Assembly (NCBI GenBank): GCA_012271065.1
Contig: JAAXHE010000212.1
Coordinates: 1-5,140, forward strand
Source: Candidatus Latescibacterota bacterium
GTDB lineage: Bacteria > Latescibacterota > UBA2968 > GCA-2709665
Direction: 5' to 3'
DNA length: 5,140 nt
In this document: one piece after another, positions 1 to 4,874 of the stretch
How positions within the stretch are numbered: position 1 is the first letter of the stretch
Layout: each line of letters opens with the position of its first letter
The notes under the pieces: generated by a model
Database searches by the model: none
What the model saw: the letters and a program-made list of their open reading frames with translations, nothing else
Told to the model about the DNA's origin: nothing
Made by a program: the position numbers and the translations under genes

Positions 1-45
1 CAGGTCACTGGACGTGAACGGAAAAAAGTCCTTCCTGACGACCAT
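1..45 (-). CDS. Possible 5' end of a further minus-strand gene, cut by the window edge
   Basis: An ATG at position 45 opens a minus-strand frame that stays open to the edge, giving 15 residues (MVVRKDFFPFTSSDL). The same frame is closed upstream by a TAA at 100-102, so the ATG is the only normal start. There is no clear Shine-Dalgarno before it. The gene would be the next one after hemH, 88 nt downstream. Its first residues lack the GxGxxG dinucleotide-binding motif expected at the start of a HemY/CgoX-type porphyrinogen oxidase, so I do not assign it to heme synthesis. A GTG at 54 in another frame (MPKWSSGRTFF...) is an equally weak alternative. I do not recognise either peptide. Confidence 0.22.
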   Translation of the reverse strand, partial: MVVRKDFFPFTSSDL

Positions 46-133
46 TTCGGCACGTTTTGGAATGTTTCGCCGCGGTGCCGCTTTGCGGTCTTTTTGGAAT
101 TAAGGCTATTGGGCGTCAGGAGCCGGCACGGTT
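46..133. other. hemH 3' spacer with short repeats
   Basis: This spacer follows the hemH stop codon. It holds a 9-bp direct repeat, TTTTGGAAT, at 55-63 and 92-100. The motif CGGCAC occurs at 48-53 and 124-129, with its reverse complement GTGCCG at 75-80. A small hairpin CCGC-TTT-GCGG (78-88) is followed by T5 on the plus strand. That geometry would terminate plus-strand transcription, but no plus-strand gene precedes it. On the minus strand I see no hairpin followed by a U-tract, so hemH transcription may continue to the left. Confidence 0.4.
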
Positions 134-1051
134 CTAGTTCAGCTTGTCTTCCACCGCATCCACCACCGCTGTGATGAACGTGGCGTCGCTGTTCATGGAC
201 GCGATTCGCCTGACGTCTATCCCCCGCGACCTCGCGATTTCCTGAACGCCGATATCGATATCGTACAGGATCTCAACGTGGTCGCATACGAACCCGATGG
301 GCGCCACAAGCACGTGCCGATATCCCTTGTCGGCCAGGTCCGGGATTACGTCTTCGATCTGCGGACCCAACCACGGCTCGCTCGTGTGAGCGGCGCTCTG
401 ATAGGAGAACATCCAGTCCACGTTTCCCAGGCGTTCCGCTATTGCATTCGCGTTGCCCTTCAGCTCGTCGTCGTAGGGATCGCCCATCTTCAAGAGGCGT
501 TCCGGGAGGCTGTGCGCCGTAAAGACGATCTTCACCCTGTTCCGATCGTCCCTGGAGAACGACGCCAGCCCGGCGCGAACGTGCGCTTCCTGCGCATCGA
601 GCAACGCGGGTTGTTGCCACCAGGAGTCAACGAACGAGAACTGAATCCCGCTTCCGGATGCTTTGACGGATTCATCGACCGCCTCCCGGTACCTTCCGAT
701 GCTCATGCGGGAGTAGTGCGGGGCCATGACGATGGCAACCGCCTCCTCAACGCCGTCCCCGGCCATCCGACGGACCGTGTCCGCAATCCGGGGAGACCAG
801 TGCCGCATGCCCACGTAAACGCGCACGTCATTCCCGCGAGCCCTCAAGGCGCGCTCAGTACATACCGCCTGTTCAAAGGTGTTTTCATTGAGCGGAGACC
901 TGCCCCCGATCTGCGCGTACCGGCGCCTGAATTCCTCTACGAAGTCCCGGGACATAGGTCTCCCACCCCGGATATCGTTCAGGTACGCTTCCATGTCGTC
1001 CAGTGAATCAGGACTTCCATAGGCGAGCATCAACACGGCCCTTTTCACCAT
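134..1051 (-). CDS. hemH: Ferrochelatase, CpfC/HemH type (305 aa)
   Basis: This enzyme inserts Fe2+ into a porphyrin, the metal-loading step of heme synthesis, and acts in the cytosol or at the membrane surface. The sequence shows LAYGSP near the N-terminus (Tyr11), TAHSLPE with His180, and GFVCDHVEILYD with Glu260. From family knowledge, these match Tyr13, His183 and Glu264 of the Bacillus subtilis enzyme, where the His and Glu form the metal/porphyrin site. The 305-residue length also fits the roughly 310-residue Gram-positive form. There is no C-terminal extension and no four-cysteine [2Fe-2S] cluster; I see only Cys64 and Cys256. The Tyr11 pattern suggests coproporphyrin III rather than protoporphyrin IX as substrate, but that is inference. 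The ATG at 1051 lies 6 nt after the hemE stop with a modest AGG 5 nt upstream, so translation is probably coupled to hemE. The stop is TAG at 134-136. Confidence 0.95.
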   Translation of the reverse strand: MVKRAVLMLAYGSPDSLDDMEAYLNDIRGGRPMSRDFVEEFRRRYAQIGGRSPLNENTFEQAVCTERALRARGNDVRVYVGMRHWSPRIADTVRRMAGDGVEEAVAIVMAPHYSRMSIGRYREAVDESVKASGSGIQFSFVDSWWQQPALLDAQEAHVRAGLASFSRDDRNRVKIVFTAHSLPERLLKMGDPYDDELKGNANAIAERLGNVDWMFSYQSAAHTSEPWLGPQIEDVIPDLADKGYRHVLVAPIGFVCDHVEILYDIDIGVQEIARSRGIDVRRIASMNSDATFITAVVDAVEDKLN

Positions 1052-1057
1052 GGTTAC

Positions 1058-2089
1058 CTATCTGTATGCGTGCACGAAATCGACGAGCGCGGACACGTGC
1101 CTGACCGGCGTGTGCTGCAGGATGCCGTGGCCGAGATTGAAGACGTGTCCAGGCCGCCCGCGGACGCTGTCCAGGATCCGGGCGGCCTGCTTTTCGATCA
1201 CCGGCACGGGCGCAAACAGCACCGTCGGGTCCAGGTTTCCCTGCACCGCGACGTCCGCGCCCAGCCGGTTCCAGGCCTCGTCGATGTCTATCCGCCAGTC
1301 CACTCCGATCACGTCGCCGCCCGCGCGCTTCATCAGCGGCAGCAGACCGGATGTACCCGTACCGAAATGGATCACCGGTACGTCGCACGTTTCCGAGACC
1401 ATCCGAATCGACCGCCGTGTGTGCGGAAGTACGTACTCCTCATAGTCCGCGGGGCTCAACGCGCCCGCCCAGCTGTCGAACAACTGCAGCGCCTGTGCGC
1501 CAGCCGCCGCCTGGACCTGGAGATAGTCCCCCACCGCCACCGACATTTTCTCCATCAGCCGCCGCCAGGTCTCCGGCTGTTCGTACATCAGTGCCTTGGC
1601 ATGCCGGTAGTCGCGTGAACCACCGCCCTCCACCGCGTAACAGACGAGCGTAAACGGCGCCCCGGAGAACCCTATCAGCGGGACTTTCCCGTCCAATACG
1701 CGCCGGACCTGCCGGATGGCCGCCGCGGCGAAATCCATGGCTTCGGCCGCGGGACGAATGGCGAGGGATTCCACGTCCGCCGCCGTTCGCACGGGGTTGT
1801 GAATCACGGGGCCCGCACCTCCGACGTACTCCAGTTTCAGGCCCATCGGCTCCAGAATCGGCAGGATATCCTGAAAAACAATGGCCGCGTCCACGTCAAA
1901 CGCTTCGACCGGCTGCAACGTGATTTCGGTAGCGATGTCCGGCGTCTTCACCATTTCCAGAAAGGCGTATTTTTCCTTCAGCCTCCGGTATTCGGGCATG
2001 TACCTGCCCGCCTGACGCATCAGCCACACCGGTGTGGCGTCAACCGTCTCGCGGCGGCATGCCTTCAAAAAGCGGTCGGCTCGGGACAT
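1058..2089 (-). CDS. hemE: Uroporphyrinogen III decarboxylase (343 aa)
   Basis: HemE removes four carboxyl groups from uroporphyrinogen III to give coproporphyrinogen III in the cytosol. Both family signatures are present: PVWLMRQAGRYMPEYR at 20-35 and GFSGAPFTLVCYAVEGG at 140-156. Residues equivalent to the human active-site set are visible: Arg25 and Arg29 in MRQAGR, Asp74 in FQDIL, Tyr151, and His321 in NLGHGI. Length and order are normal and nothing is missing. I place the start at the ATG at 2089 (MSRADRFLKA). It has a GAGAA Shine-Dalgarno 5 nt upstream (2095-2099) and matches the usual family N-terminus. An in-frame TTG at 2101 would add four residues, but it lies in the U-tract of a terminator and overlaps this Shine-Dalgarno. 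The gene pairs with hemH 6 nt downstream. No separate promoter is evident upstream. Confidence 0.97.
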   Translation of the reverse strand: MSRADRFLKACRRETVDATPVWLMRQAGRYMPEYRRLKEKYAFLEMVKTPDIATEITLQPVEAFDVDAAIVFQDILPILEPMGLKLEYVGGAGPVIHNPVRTAADVESLAIRPAAEAMDFAAAAIRQVRRVLDGKVPLIGFSGAPFTLVCYAVEGGGSRDYRHAKALMYEQPETWRRLMEKMSVAVGDYLQVQAAAGAQALQLFDSWAGALSPADYEEYVLPHTRRSIRMVSETCDVPVIHFGTGTSGLLPLMKRAGGDVIGVDWRIDIDEAWNRLGADVAVQGNLDPTVLFAPVPVIEKQAARILDSVRGRPGHVFNLGHGILQHTPVRHVSALVDFVHAYR

Positions 2090-2099
2090 TGGGGTTCTC

Positions 2100-2135
2100 A
2101 AAACAAAGCAGGGGCACGACGTTCTGTGCCCCTGC
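2100..2135 (-). terminator. Intrinsic terminator after clpP, directly before the hemE ribosome binding site
   Basis: The arms GCAGGGGCAC (2108-2117) and GTGCCCCTGC (2126-2135) form a perfect 10-bp stem with an 8-nt loop. Read on the minus strand, the hairpin is followed at once by TTTGTTTT (2107-2100), a good U-tract. On the plus strand no T-run follows, so it acts for the clpP transcript, whose stop lies 23 nt upstream of the stem. The U-tract ends one base before the hemE Shine-Dalgarno (2099-2095). Termination here would release RNA just short of the hemE start, and read-through would be needed for a clpP-hemE-hemH message. Confidence 0.88.
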
Positions 2136-2158
2136 CGAATCGCGAAACGATCGCGTCA

Positions 2159-2779
2159 CTACGCGTTGAGTTCATTGAAGTGCGTGACAACCTTGCCGAT
2201 CAGCCCGTATTCCACCGCCTCCTCGGCGGACATCCAGTAGTCCCGGTCCGTATCTTCAACCACTTTGTCCAGTGGTTGTCCGGTCTCCCGGGCATACAGC
2301 TCGTTGATGCGCTCCCGGAGCTTGAGAATCTGTTCCGCCGTGCGCTTTACGTCTTCAGCGACACCCATGTACCGCATTGATGGCTGATGGATCATGATAC
2401 GTGCGTTAGGAAGCGCGAACCGGCTGTCCTTTTCCGCGGCCAGCATAATCACCGTCGCCGCGCTGGCGGACAACCCGACACTGACGATTCTCACCGGCGG
2501 CCGGATGAAGCGAATCATATCGTAAATGGCGAAGCCGTCGTCGGCGCTGCCCCCTGGCGAGTTGATCAGGATCGTGATCGGTTTATCGGGATCGTCGCTG
2601 TCCATCAGCAACAGCTGGGCGATCACCCGCGTTGTCAGCTTGTGGTCGATCGGATCGGAGATCAGGATGGTGCGAGCCCTGATCAGGCTTCGGACGATGT
2701 ATTCGCCGCCCTGACCCCCACCCTGCTCTTCCTCCTCTTCTTCCTCCGTCGGATCTTCGTTCAACAGGAACTCGTACAT
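2159..2779 (-). CDS. clpP: ATP-dependent Clp protease proteolytic subunit ClpP (206 aa), acidic N-terminus
   Basis: ClpP is the serine-peptidase barrel that degrades proteins unfolded by a Clp ATPase (ClpX, ClpA or ClpC) in the cytosol. The core shows LINSPGG (71-77), the nucleophile region VGLSASAAT with Ser106, MIHQP with His131, and DTDRDYW with Asp180. The Ser-His and His-Asp spacings (25 and 49) equal those of E. coli Ser97/His122/Asp171. Arg179 next to Asp180 matches the pair linked to ring assembly, so it should be active. Two things are odd. The first 29 residues have seven glutamates in a row (12-18), then GGGQGG, where most ClpPs carry the axial-loop segment. The nucleophile motif is also SASAAT rather than the common AASMG. 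A second ClpP paralogue elsewhere in the genome is possible. The ATG at 2779 is chosen because AAGGGG lies 5 nt upstream and the promoter at 2850-2878 overlaps the earlier TTG (2851). ATP-dependent partners are not in the window. Confidence 0.95.
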   Translation of the reverse strand: MYEFLLNEDPTEEEEEEEQGGGQGGEYIVRSLIRARTILISDPIDHKLTTRVIAQLLLMDSDDPDKPITILINSPGGSADDGFAIYDMIRFIRPPVRIVSVGLSASAATVIMLAAEKDSRFALPNARIMIHQPSMRYMGVAEDVKRTAEQILKLRERINELYARETGQPLDKVVEDTDRDYWMSAEEAVEYGLIGKVVTHFNELNA

Positions 2780-2784
2780 CGCAT

Positions 2785-2796
2785 CCCCTTCTTCCC
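2785..2796 (-). promoter_or_regulatory. clpP ribosome binding site that decides the start
   Basis: On the minus strand this reads GGGAAGAAGGGG, a purine-rich Shine-Dalgarno region ending 5 nt before the ATG at 2779. The in-frame TTG at 2851 has no such element before it. This supports a 206-residue ClpP rather than a 230-residue form. Confidence 0.7.
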
Positions 2797-2849
2797 ACGA
2801 ATAAACGCCTGAAAATACGACCGGTTTGCCTGCTTCCAAAAGCCGGGTC

Positions 2850-2878
2850 AATTTATCCTATACGCCCATCGTTGTCAA
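2850..2878 (-). promoter_or_regulatory. Sigma70-type promoter for clpP
   Basis: On the minus strand a perfect -35 box TTGACA (2878-2873) is followed by a 17-nt spacer and TAAATT (2855-2850), a 4 of 6 match to the -10 consensus. Transcription would start near 2843 and leave a leader of about 64 nt before the ATG at 2779. The promoter lies between the sat stop and clpP, so clpP can be expressed without sat. I see no CIRCE (HrcA) inverted repeat or other known heat-shock operator. Confidence 0.7.
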
Positions 2879-2944
2879 GGGCATTCCCTGAGATTCAACG
2901 CCGCCGCGAACCGTGCCCTAAAACGCGGGGGCTTCCTCCGGAGC
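2879..2944. other. sat-clpP spacer without a clear terminator
   Basis: These 66 bases lie between the sat stop and the clpP -35 box. The only symmetry is the 8-bp palindrome CTCCGGAG (2936-2943) and weak GC-rich pairings. There is no hairpin with a U-tract, so sat transcripts may run into clpP. Confidence 0.4.
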
Positions 2945-4204
2945 TCACCCTCCCGCCATCGCCTCGCTCAGAATCCGGGAGGTGCCGGGCCTCATGATCC
3001 GCGGATCCACCGCCTCCCCCGTCAGCAGCATCTCACGCACCTGTTTACCGGAGATGAAAACGGGCTGCTCGTCCGGATGGTTCTCCATCAGGTCCACCCG
3101 CCCGAGGGACTCGTAGAACGCCGCGAAACCCACGTTCAGGGGCCGGATCTCGAGGTTCCCATTGAGCTGGTTGAACACCTCCTGTGCGTCGAAATCTCCC
3201 CAGATCGGGCTGCCGTCGTGGTAAGGCGCATCCGCGTGTTTGCGCCCGATGACAATATCGGTAAAGCCGAAGTTCTGGCGGTATATCGCGTGCATGACGG
3301 CCTCTTTGGGGCCGGCGTAGAACATCTTGATATCCAGGCCGATGAGAGTTACCCGGTCCGGCACGGCCTCCCCTCTGGGTTCCCACAATTCCGCATCGCT
3401 GTCTCCCTCACCCAGCCCCCGGGACTCGATCAGCGCCTCGTAAGTGCGCATGCGGATCTCCGCGTTGACATCGTCCGATTTGGTCTCTCCCACCAGAGGG
3501 TTCAGACAGGCCCCCGCGTCAATCCCCTGCCGGATCAGCGTTTCCAGCCCGTAGACCAGGGCGTATTCGTGAGCCCGGTGCAGTGGATTGCGGGTCTGAA
3601 ACGCCACCACTCGCCGCCAGCCGGTTTCCGACAGCAGACGACGGACCTCCGCGGGTGTGTGCATATAGCGGCCGAACGCGGGATGCTTCGGTTGCGGCAA
3701 CACCCTGATCTCCCCTCCCAGGAGGTGGGTCTTGCCGGCATCTCCTTCCAGCACCATATCCGCGCCTGGATGGTCGGTCCGTTCCGTCAGGTAGACGCTC
3801 TTGAGATAGGCCAGTTTGTCCCATGGGAAGACATCGCTGATGTCGAGGGTGGCGACAAGCGTTCCATCCTCGCGCTCCAGGGCTACAGTCTGCCCCGCCT
3901 CAAGACGCTCCGCCAGGTCGCTCGATACCGGAAGCGCCAGCGGAATGGTCCACGCATACGGCTTCCCGTTGCAGTCGATGACACACTCTTCCAGAACTCT
4001 GTGATACGTCTCCGAGTCCATCGGCCCGGTGAGCGGACTCAAACCCCCGTCACCGAAACGGTAAACCGTGGACAGATCGGCGTCGCTCACAGGAACGCCG
4101 ATCAGCTTCGATGCACTCTCGCGAAATGCGTCCTCTTCGTCGTCCGGTACCATCCGGCACACCGGCGAGGACAATCCGCCATGTAGCGGTATCAAATCGG
4201 ACAT
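2945..4204 (-). CDS. sat: Sulfate adenylyltransferase (ATP sulfurylase), Sat type (419 aa)
   Basis: Sat makes adenosine 5'-phosphosulfate (APS) and pyrophosphate from sulfate and ATP, or runs in reverse during sulfur oxidation. The protein has the layout of the single-chain Sat family: an N-terminal PUA-like domain (about 1-170), then the nucleotidyltransferase domain. The active-site segment [10 protein letters not shown] (203-212) holds both the QxRN and HxxH motifs. The third motif, usually GRDHAG, reads GRKHAD here (320-325), followed by APYHDG and [17 protein letters not shown] (384-391) is typical of the C-terminal end. There is no APS-kinase domain, and it is not the CysD/CysN type. 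Whether it is assimilatory or dissimilatory cannot be decided, since no aprAB, cysC or cysH is in view. I place the start at the ATG at 4204. GGAGG (4217-4221) lies 12 nt upstream, which is longer than usual. The frame stays open to a GTG at 4375, but those 57 codons are repeat DNA. The stop is TGA at 2945-2947. Confidence 0.95.
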   Translation of the reverse strand: MSDLIPLHGGLSSPVCRMVPDDEEDAFRESASKLIGVPVSDADLSTVYRFGDGGLSPLTGPMDSETYHRVLEECVIDCNGKPYAWTIPLALPVSSDLAERLEAGQTVALEREDGTLVATLDISDVFPWDKLAYLKSVYLTERTDHPGADMVLEGDAGKTHLLGGEIRVLPQPKHPAFGRYMHTPAEVRRLLSETGWRRVVAFQTRNPLHRAHEYALVYGLETLIRQGIDAGACLNPLVGETKSDDVNAEIRMRTYEALIESRGLGEGDSDAELWEPRGEAVPDRVTLIGLDIKMFYAGPKEAVMHAIYRQNFGFTDIVIGRKHADAPYHDGSPIWGDFDAQEVFNQLNGNLEIRPLNVGFAAFYESLGRVDLMENHPDEQPVFISGKQVREMLLTGEAVDPRIMRPGTSRILSEAMAGG

Positions 4205-4298
4205 TTTCGAATCAATCCTCCAAATAGCCAGGGTTCCAGGGTCATCAATCAGCCCGGATTCCACTGAAATGTGTCTGCACTCCGAGCCGCTCCCTGAG
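4205..4298. promoter_or_regulatory. sat leader with Shine-Dalgarno and short direct repeats
   Basis: On the minus strand this stretch carries GGAGG at 4221-4217, the only good ribosome binding site for sat. Two pairs of direct repeats lie upstream of it: CCAGGGT at 4228-4234 and 4236-4242, and ATCAATC at 4211-4217 and 4244-4250 (plus-strand reading). They could be regulator sites, but I recognise no known operator. A TTGATG/TATTTG pair 16 nt apart resembles a promoter, but a start there would remove the Shine-Dalgarno. Confidence 0.35.
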
Positions 4299-4368
4299 CT
4301 GCCACCCTGAGGCTGCTTGCATTGAGCTTGTCGAAATGTCGAAGGGCTGTCGAAGGGTCGGCGAAGAG
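4299..4368. repeat. Dispersed TGTCGAA-type repeat, copy 1
   Basis: This copy aligns with the copy at 4466-4525. Both share CTGyCAyCCwGAGG, then CTTGC, then TGAGCkTGTCGAA, then a terminal GrCGAAG. Copy 1 is expanded: TGTCGAA occurs three times (4330-4354), as if a short unit had been duplicated. From memory, segments of the form CCCTGAGCTTGTCGAAGGG are a common intergenic repeat in several environmental bacterial groups; a search would be needed to confirm this. In the sat reading frame it encodes the artefactual peptide containing TFRQAQCKQ. Confidence 0.7.
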
Positions 4369-4465
4369 TAACCACGATTCGACTTCTCTCACACTCTGAG
4401 GAGGCCGGTTTGATGGTGGGGCGGACATTCCCGTCTGCCCACGTTGCCGCCCCCGCTCGCTTGAA

Positions 4466-4525
4466 CTGTCATCCAGAGGACTTGCCCTGAGCGTGTCGAA
4501 GGGTGCCTCCAGGCCGACGAAGGAT
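4466..4525. repeat. Dispersed TGTCGAA-type repeat, copy 2
   Basis: This is the second copy of the same element, 165-167 bp to the right and in the same orientation. It carries CTGTCATCCAGAGG (4466-4479), CTTGC (4481-4485), TGAGCGTGTCGAA (4488-4500) and GACGAAGGATC (4516-4526). CCCT and AGGG flank its centre (4485-4503) as a short imperfect inverted repeat. The two copies differ at many positions, so neither looks recent. No transposase or target-site duplication is visible. Confidence 0.7.
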
Positions 4526-4688
4526 CTACTGCAGCTAGGGATCAACCCGGTGCGATTTGCACGTGGCGTAACCTGAGAGGCAGCACGTCCGCCTCCACCG
4601 CAGAGTCATCCCGGAAACGCGTCCGCCACTCGGGCGATCACACAGCCATGCGGAAGAACCCGTCAGGCTGACGAATCAGAGAGCGATA
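4526..4688. other. Intergenic stretch without a recognised gene
   Basis: I see no convincing coding frame, tRNA or strong hairpin here. Open frames crossing it on the minus strand are short and consist largely of translated repeat DNA. GTCATCC at 4606-4612 recalls the start of the dispersed repeat but is too short to call. If the promoter at 4689-4717 is used, this stretch is the 5' part of a long sat leader. Confidence 0.4.
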
Positions 4689-4717
4689 AATATACCGTAA
4701 ACTTGCGCCCGGGACAA
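4689..4717 (-). promoter_or_regulatory. Candidate minus-strand promoter, possibly for sat
   Basis: On the minus strand TTGTCC (4717-4712, 4 of 6 to the -35 consensus) is followed by a 17-nt spacer and TATATT (4694-4689, 5 of 6 to the -10 consensus). Transcription would begin near 4682 and run toward sat, giving an untranslated leader of about 478 nt that crosses both repeats. No gene lies between it and sat. It is divergent from the plus-strand promoter at 4799-4827. Confidence 0.42.
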
Positions 4718-4765
4718 AAAAGATTCCCGGACAACAGGTGTGCTGGGGTTGGCGTTGCAGTCCGG
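4709..4765. repeat. Three-part inverted repeat with two alternative pairings
   Basis: CCGGGA (4709-4714) can pair with TCCCGG (4725-4730). The overlapping CCGGAC (4727-4732) can instead pair with GTCCGG (4760-4765). The two pairings share bases and exclude each other. On the minus strand the right-hand pairing is followed after four bases by CTTTTTTG, a weak terminator-like arrangement. The stems are only 6 bp, so chance is a real possibility, and the left arm overlaps the -35 box of the minus-strand promoter candidate. Confidence 0.3.
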
Positions 4766-4793
4766 CGAACAGCATACAACAAGACAACACAAT

Positions 4794-4807
4794 GCGTCTT
4801 GCGTCTT
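4794..4807 (+). repeat. Tandem heptamer GCGTCTT x2 over a -35 region
   Basis: GCGTCTT occurs twice back to back (4794-4800 and 4801-4807) and spans the weak -35 box TTGCGT (4799-4804) of the plus-strand promoter. A direct repeat at a poor -35 with a strong extended -10 is the usual arrangement for an activator-dependent promoter. No specific regulator is recognised. Confidence 0.4.
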
Positions 4808-4827
4808 GAATCAGAAAATGTTATATT
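4799..4827 (+). promoter_or_regulatory. Extended -10 promoter for the structured RNA
   Basis: TATATT (4822-4827) matches the -10 consensus at 5 of 6 positions and is preceded by TGT, an extended -10 element. TTGCGT (4799-4804) lies 17 nt upstream as a weak -35 box (3 of 6). The region is markedly AT-rich against the GC-rich surroundings. Transcription would start near A4834 and enter the structured RNA. Confidence 0.6.
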
Positions 4828-4844
4828 CTGTTGAAGATTTACCA

Positions 4845-4874
4845 ATGCCGATGAAAAAGGTACCCCCCCGATGA
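4845..4874 (+). CDS. Possible leader peptide MPMKKVPPR (speculative)
   Basis: An ATG at 4845 (or 4851) opens a frame of nine (or seven) residues ending Val-Pro-Pro-Arg-stop. GAAG (4833-4836) lies 8 nt before the first ATG. Its two CCC proline codons fall inside the 5' arm of the terminator stem, so a ribosome paused there would block the stem. The stop overlaps a second ATG (ATGA at 4871-4874) that opens a 29-codon frame running through the terminator. So short a frame can easily arise by chance, and the inferred transcript leaves only about 11 nt of leader. Confidence 0.2.
   Translation: MPMKKVPPR

Noticed and set aside
78..95. Plus-strand terminator CCGC-TTT-GCGG followed by T5
   Set aside because: The stem is only 4 bp, and no plus-strand transcript is known to reach it. 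It is mentioned under the spacer only.
278..1006. Plus-strand open frame of 242 codons
   Set aside because: It is fully antisense to hemH and has no recognisable motif.
1008..1388. Minus-strand 126-codon frame overlapping hemE and hemH
   Set aside because: It is a frame-shifted reading of hemE, rich in Arg/Gly/Ala as expected of a shadow; both hem genes are intact.
1799..2380. Plus-strand 193-codon frame spanning the hemE-clpP junction
   Set aside because: It is antisense to two well-supported genes and crosses their terminator.
3077..4186. Plus-strand open frame of 369 codons
   Set aside because: It lies antisense to sat, whose minus-strand frame carries clear ATP sulfurylase motifs. The plus-strand translation has no recognisable domain and is a GC-rich shadow.
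4299..4526. CRISPR array or insertion sequence
   Set aside because: There are only two diverged copies, with no regular spacers and no transposase or terminal inverted repeats.
4249..4545. Minus-strand 98-codon frame upstream of sat
   Set aside because: It is translated from the two dispersed repeats and has no family resemblance or ribosome binding site.
4663..4845. Minus-strand 60-codon frame
   Set aside because: It overlaps both promoter candidates and the inverted repeats. Its composition is unlike the real genes, and no Shine-Dalgarno supports it.
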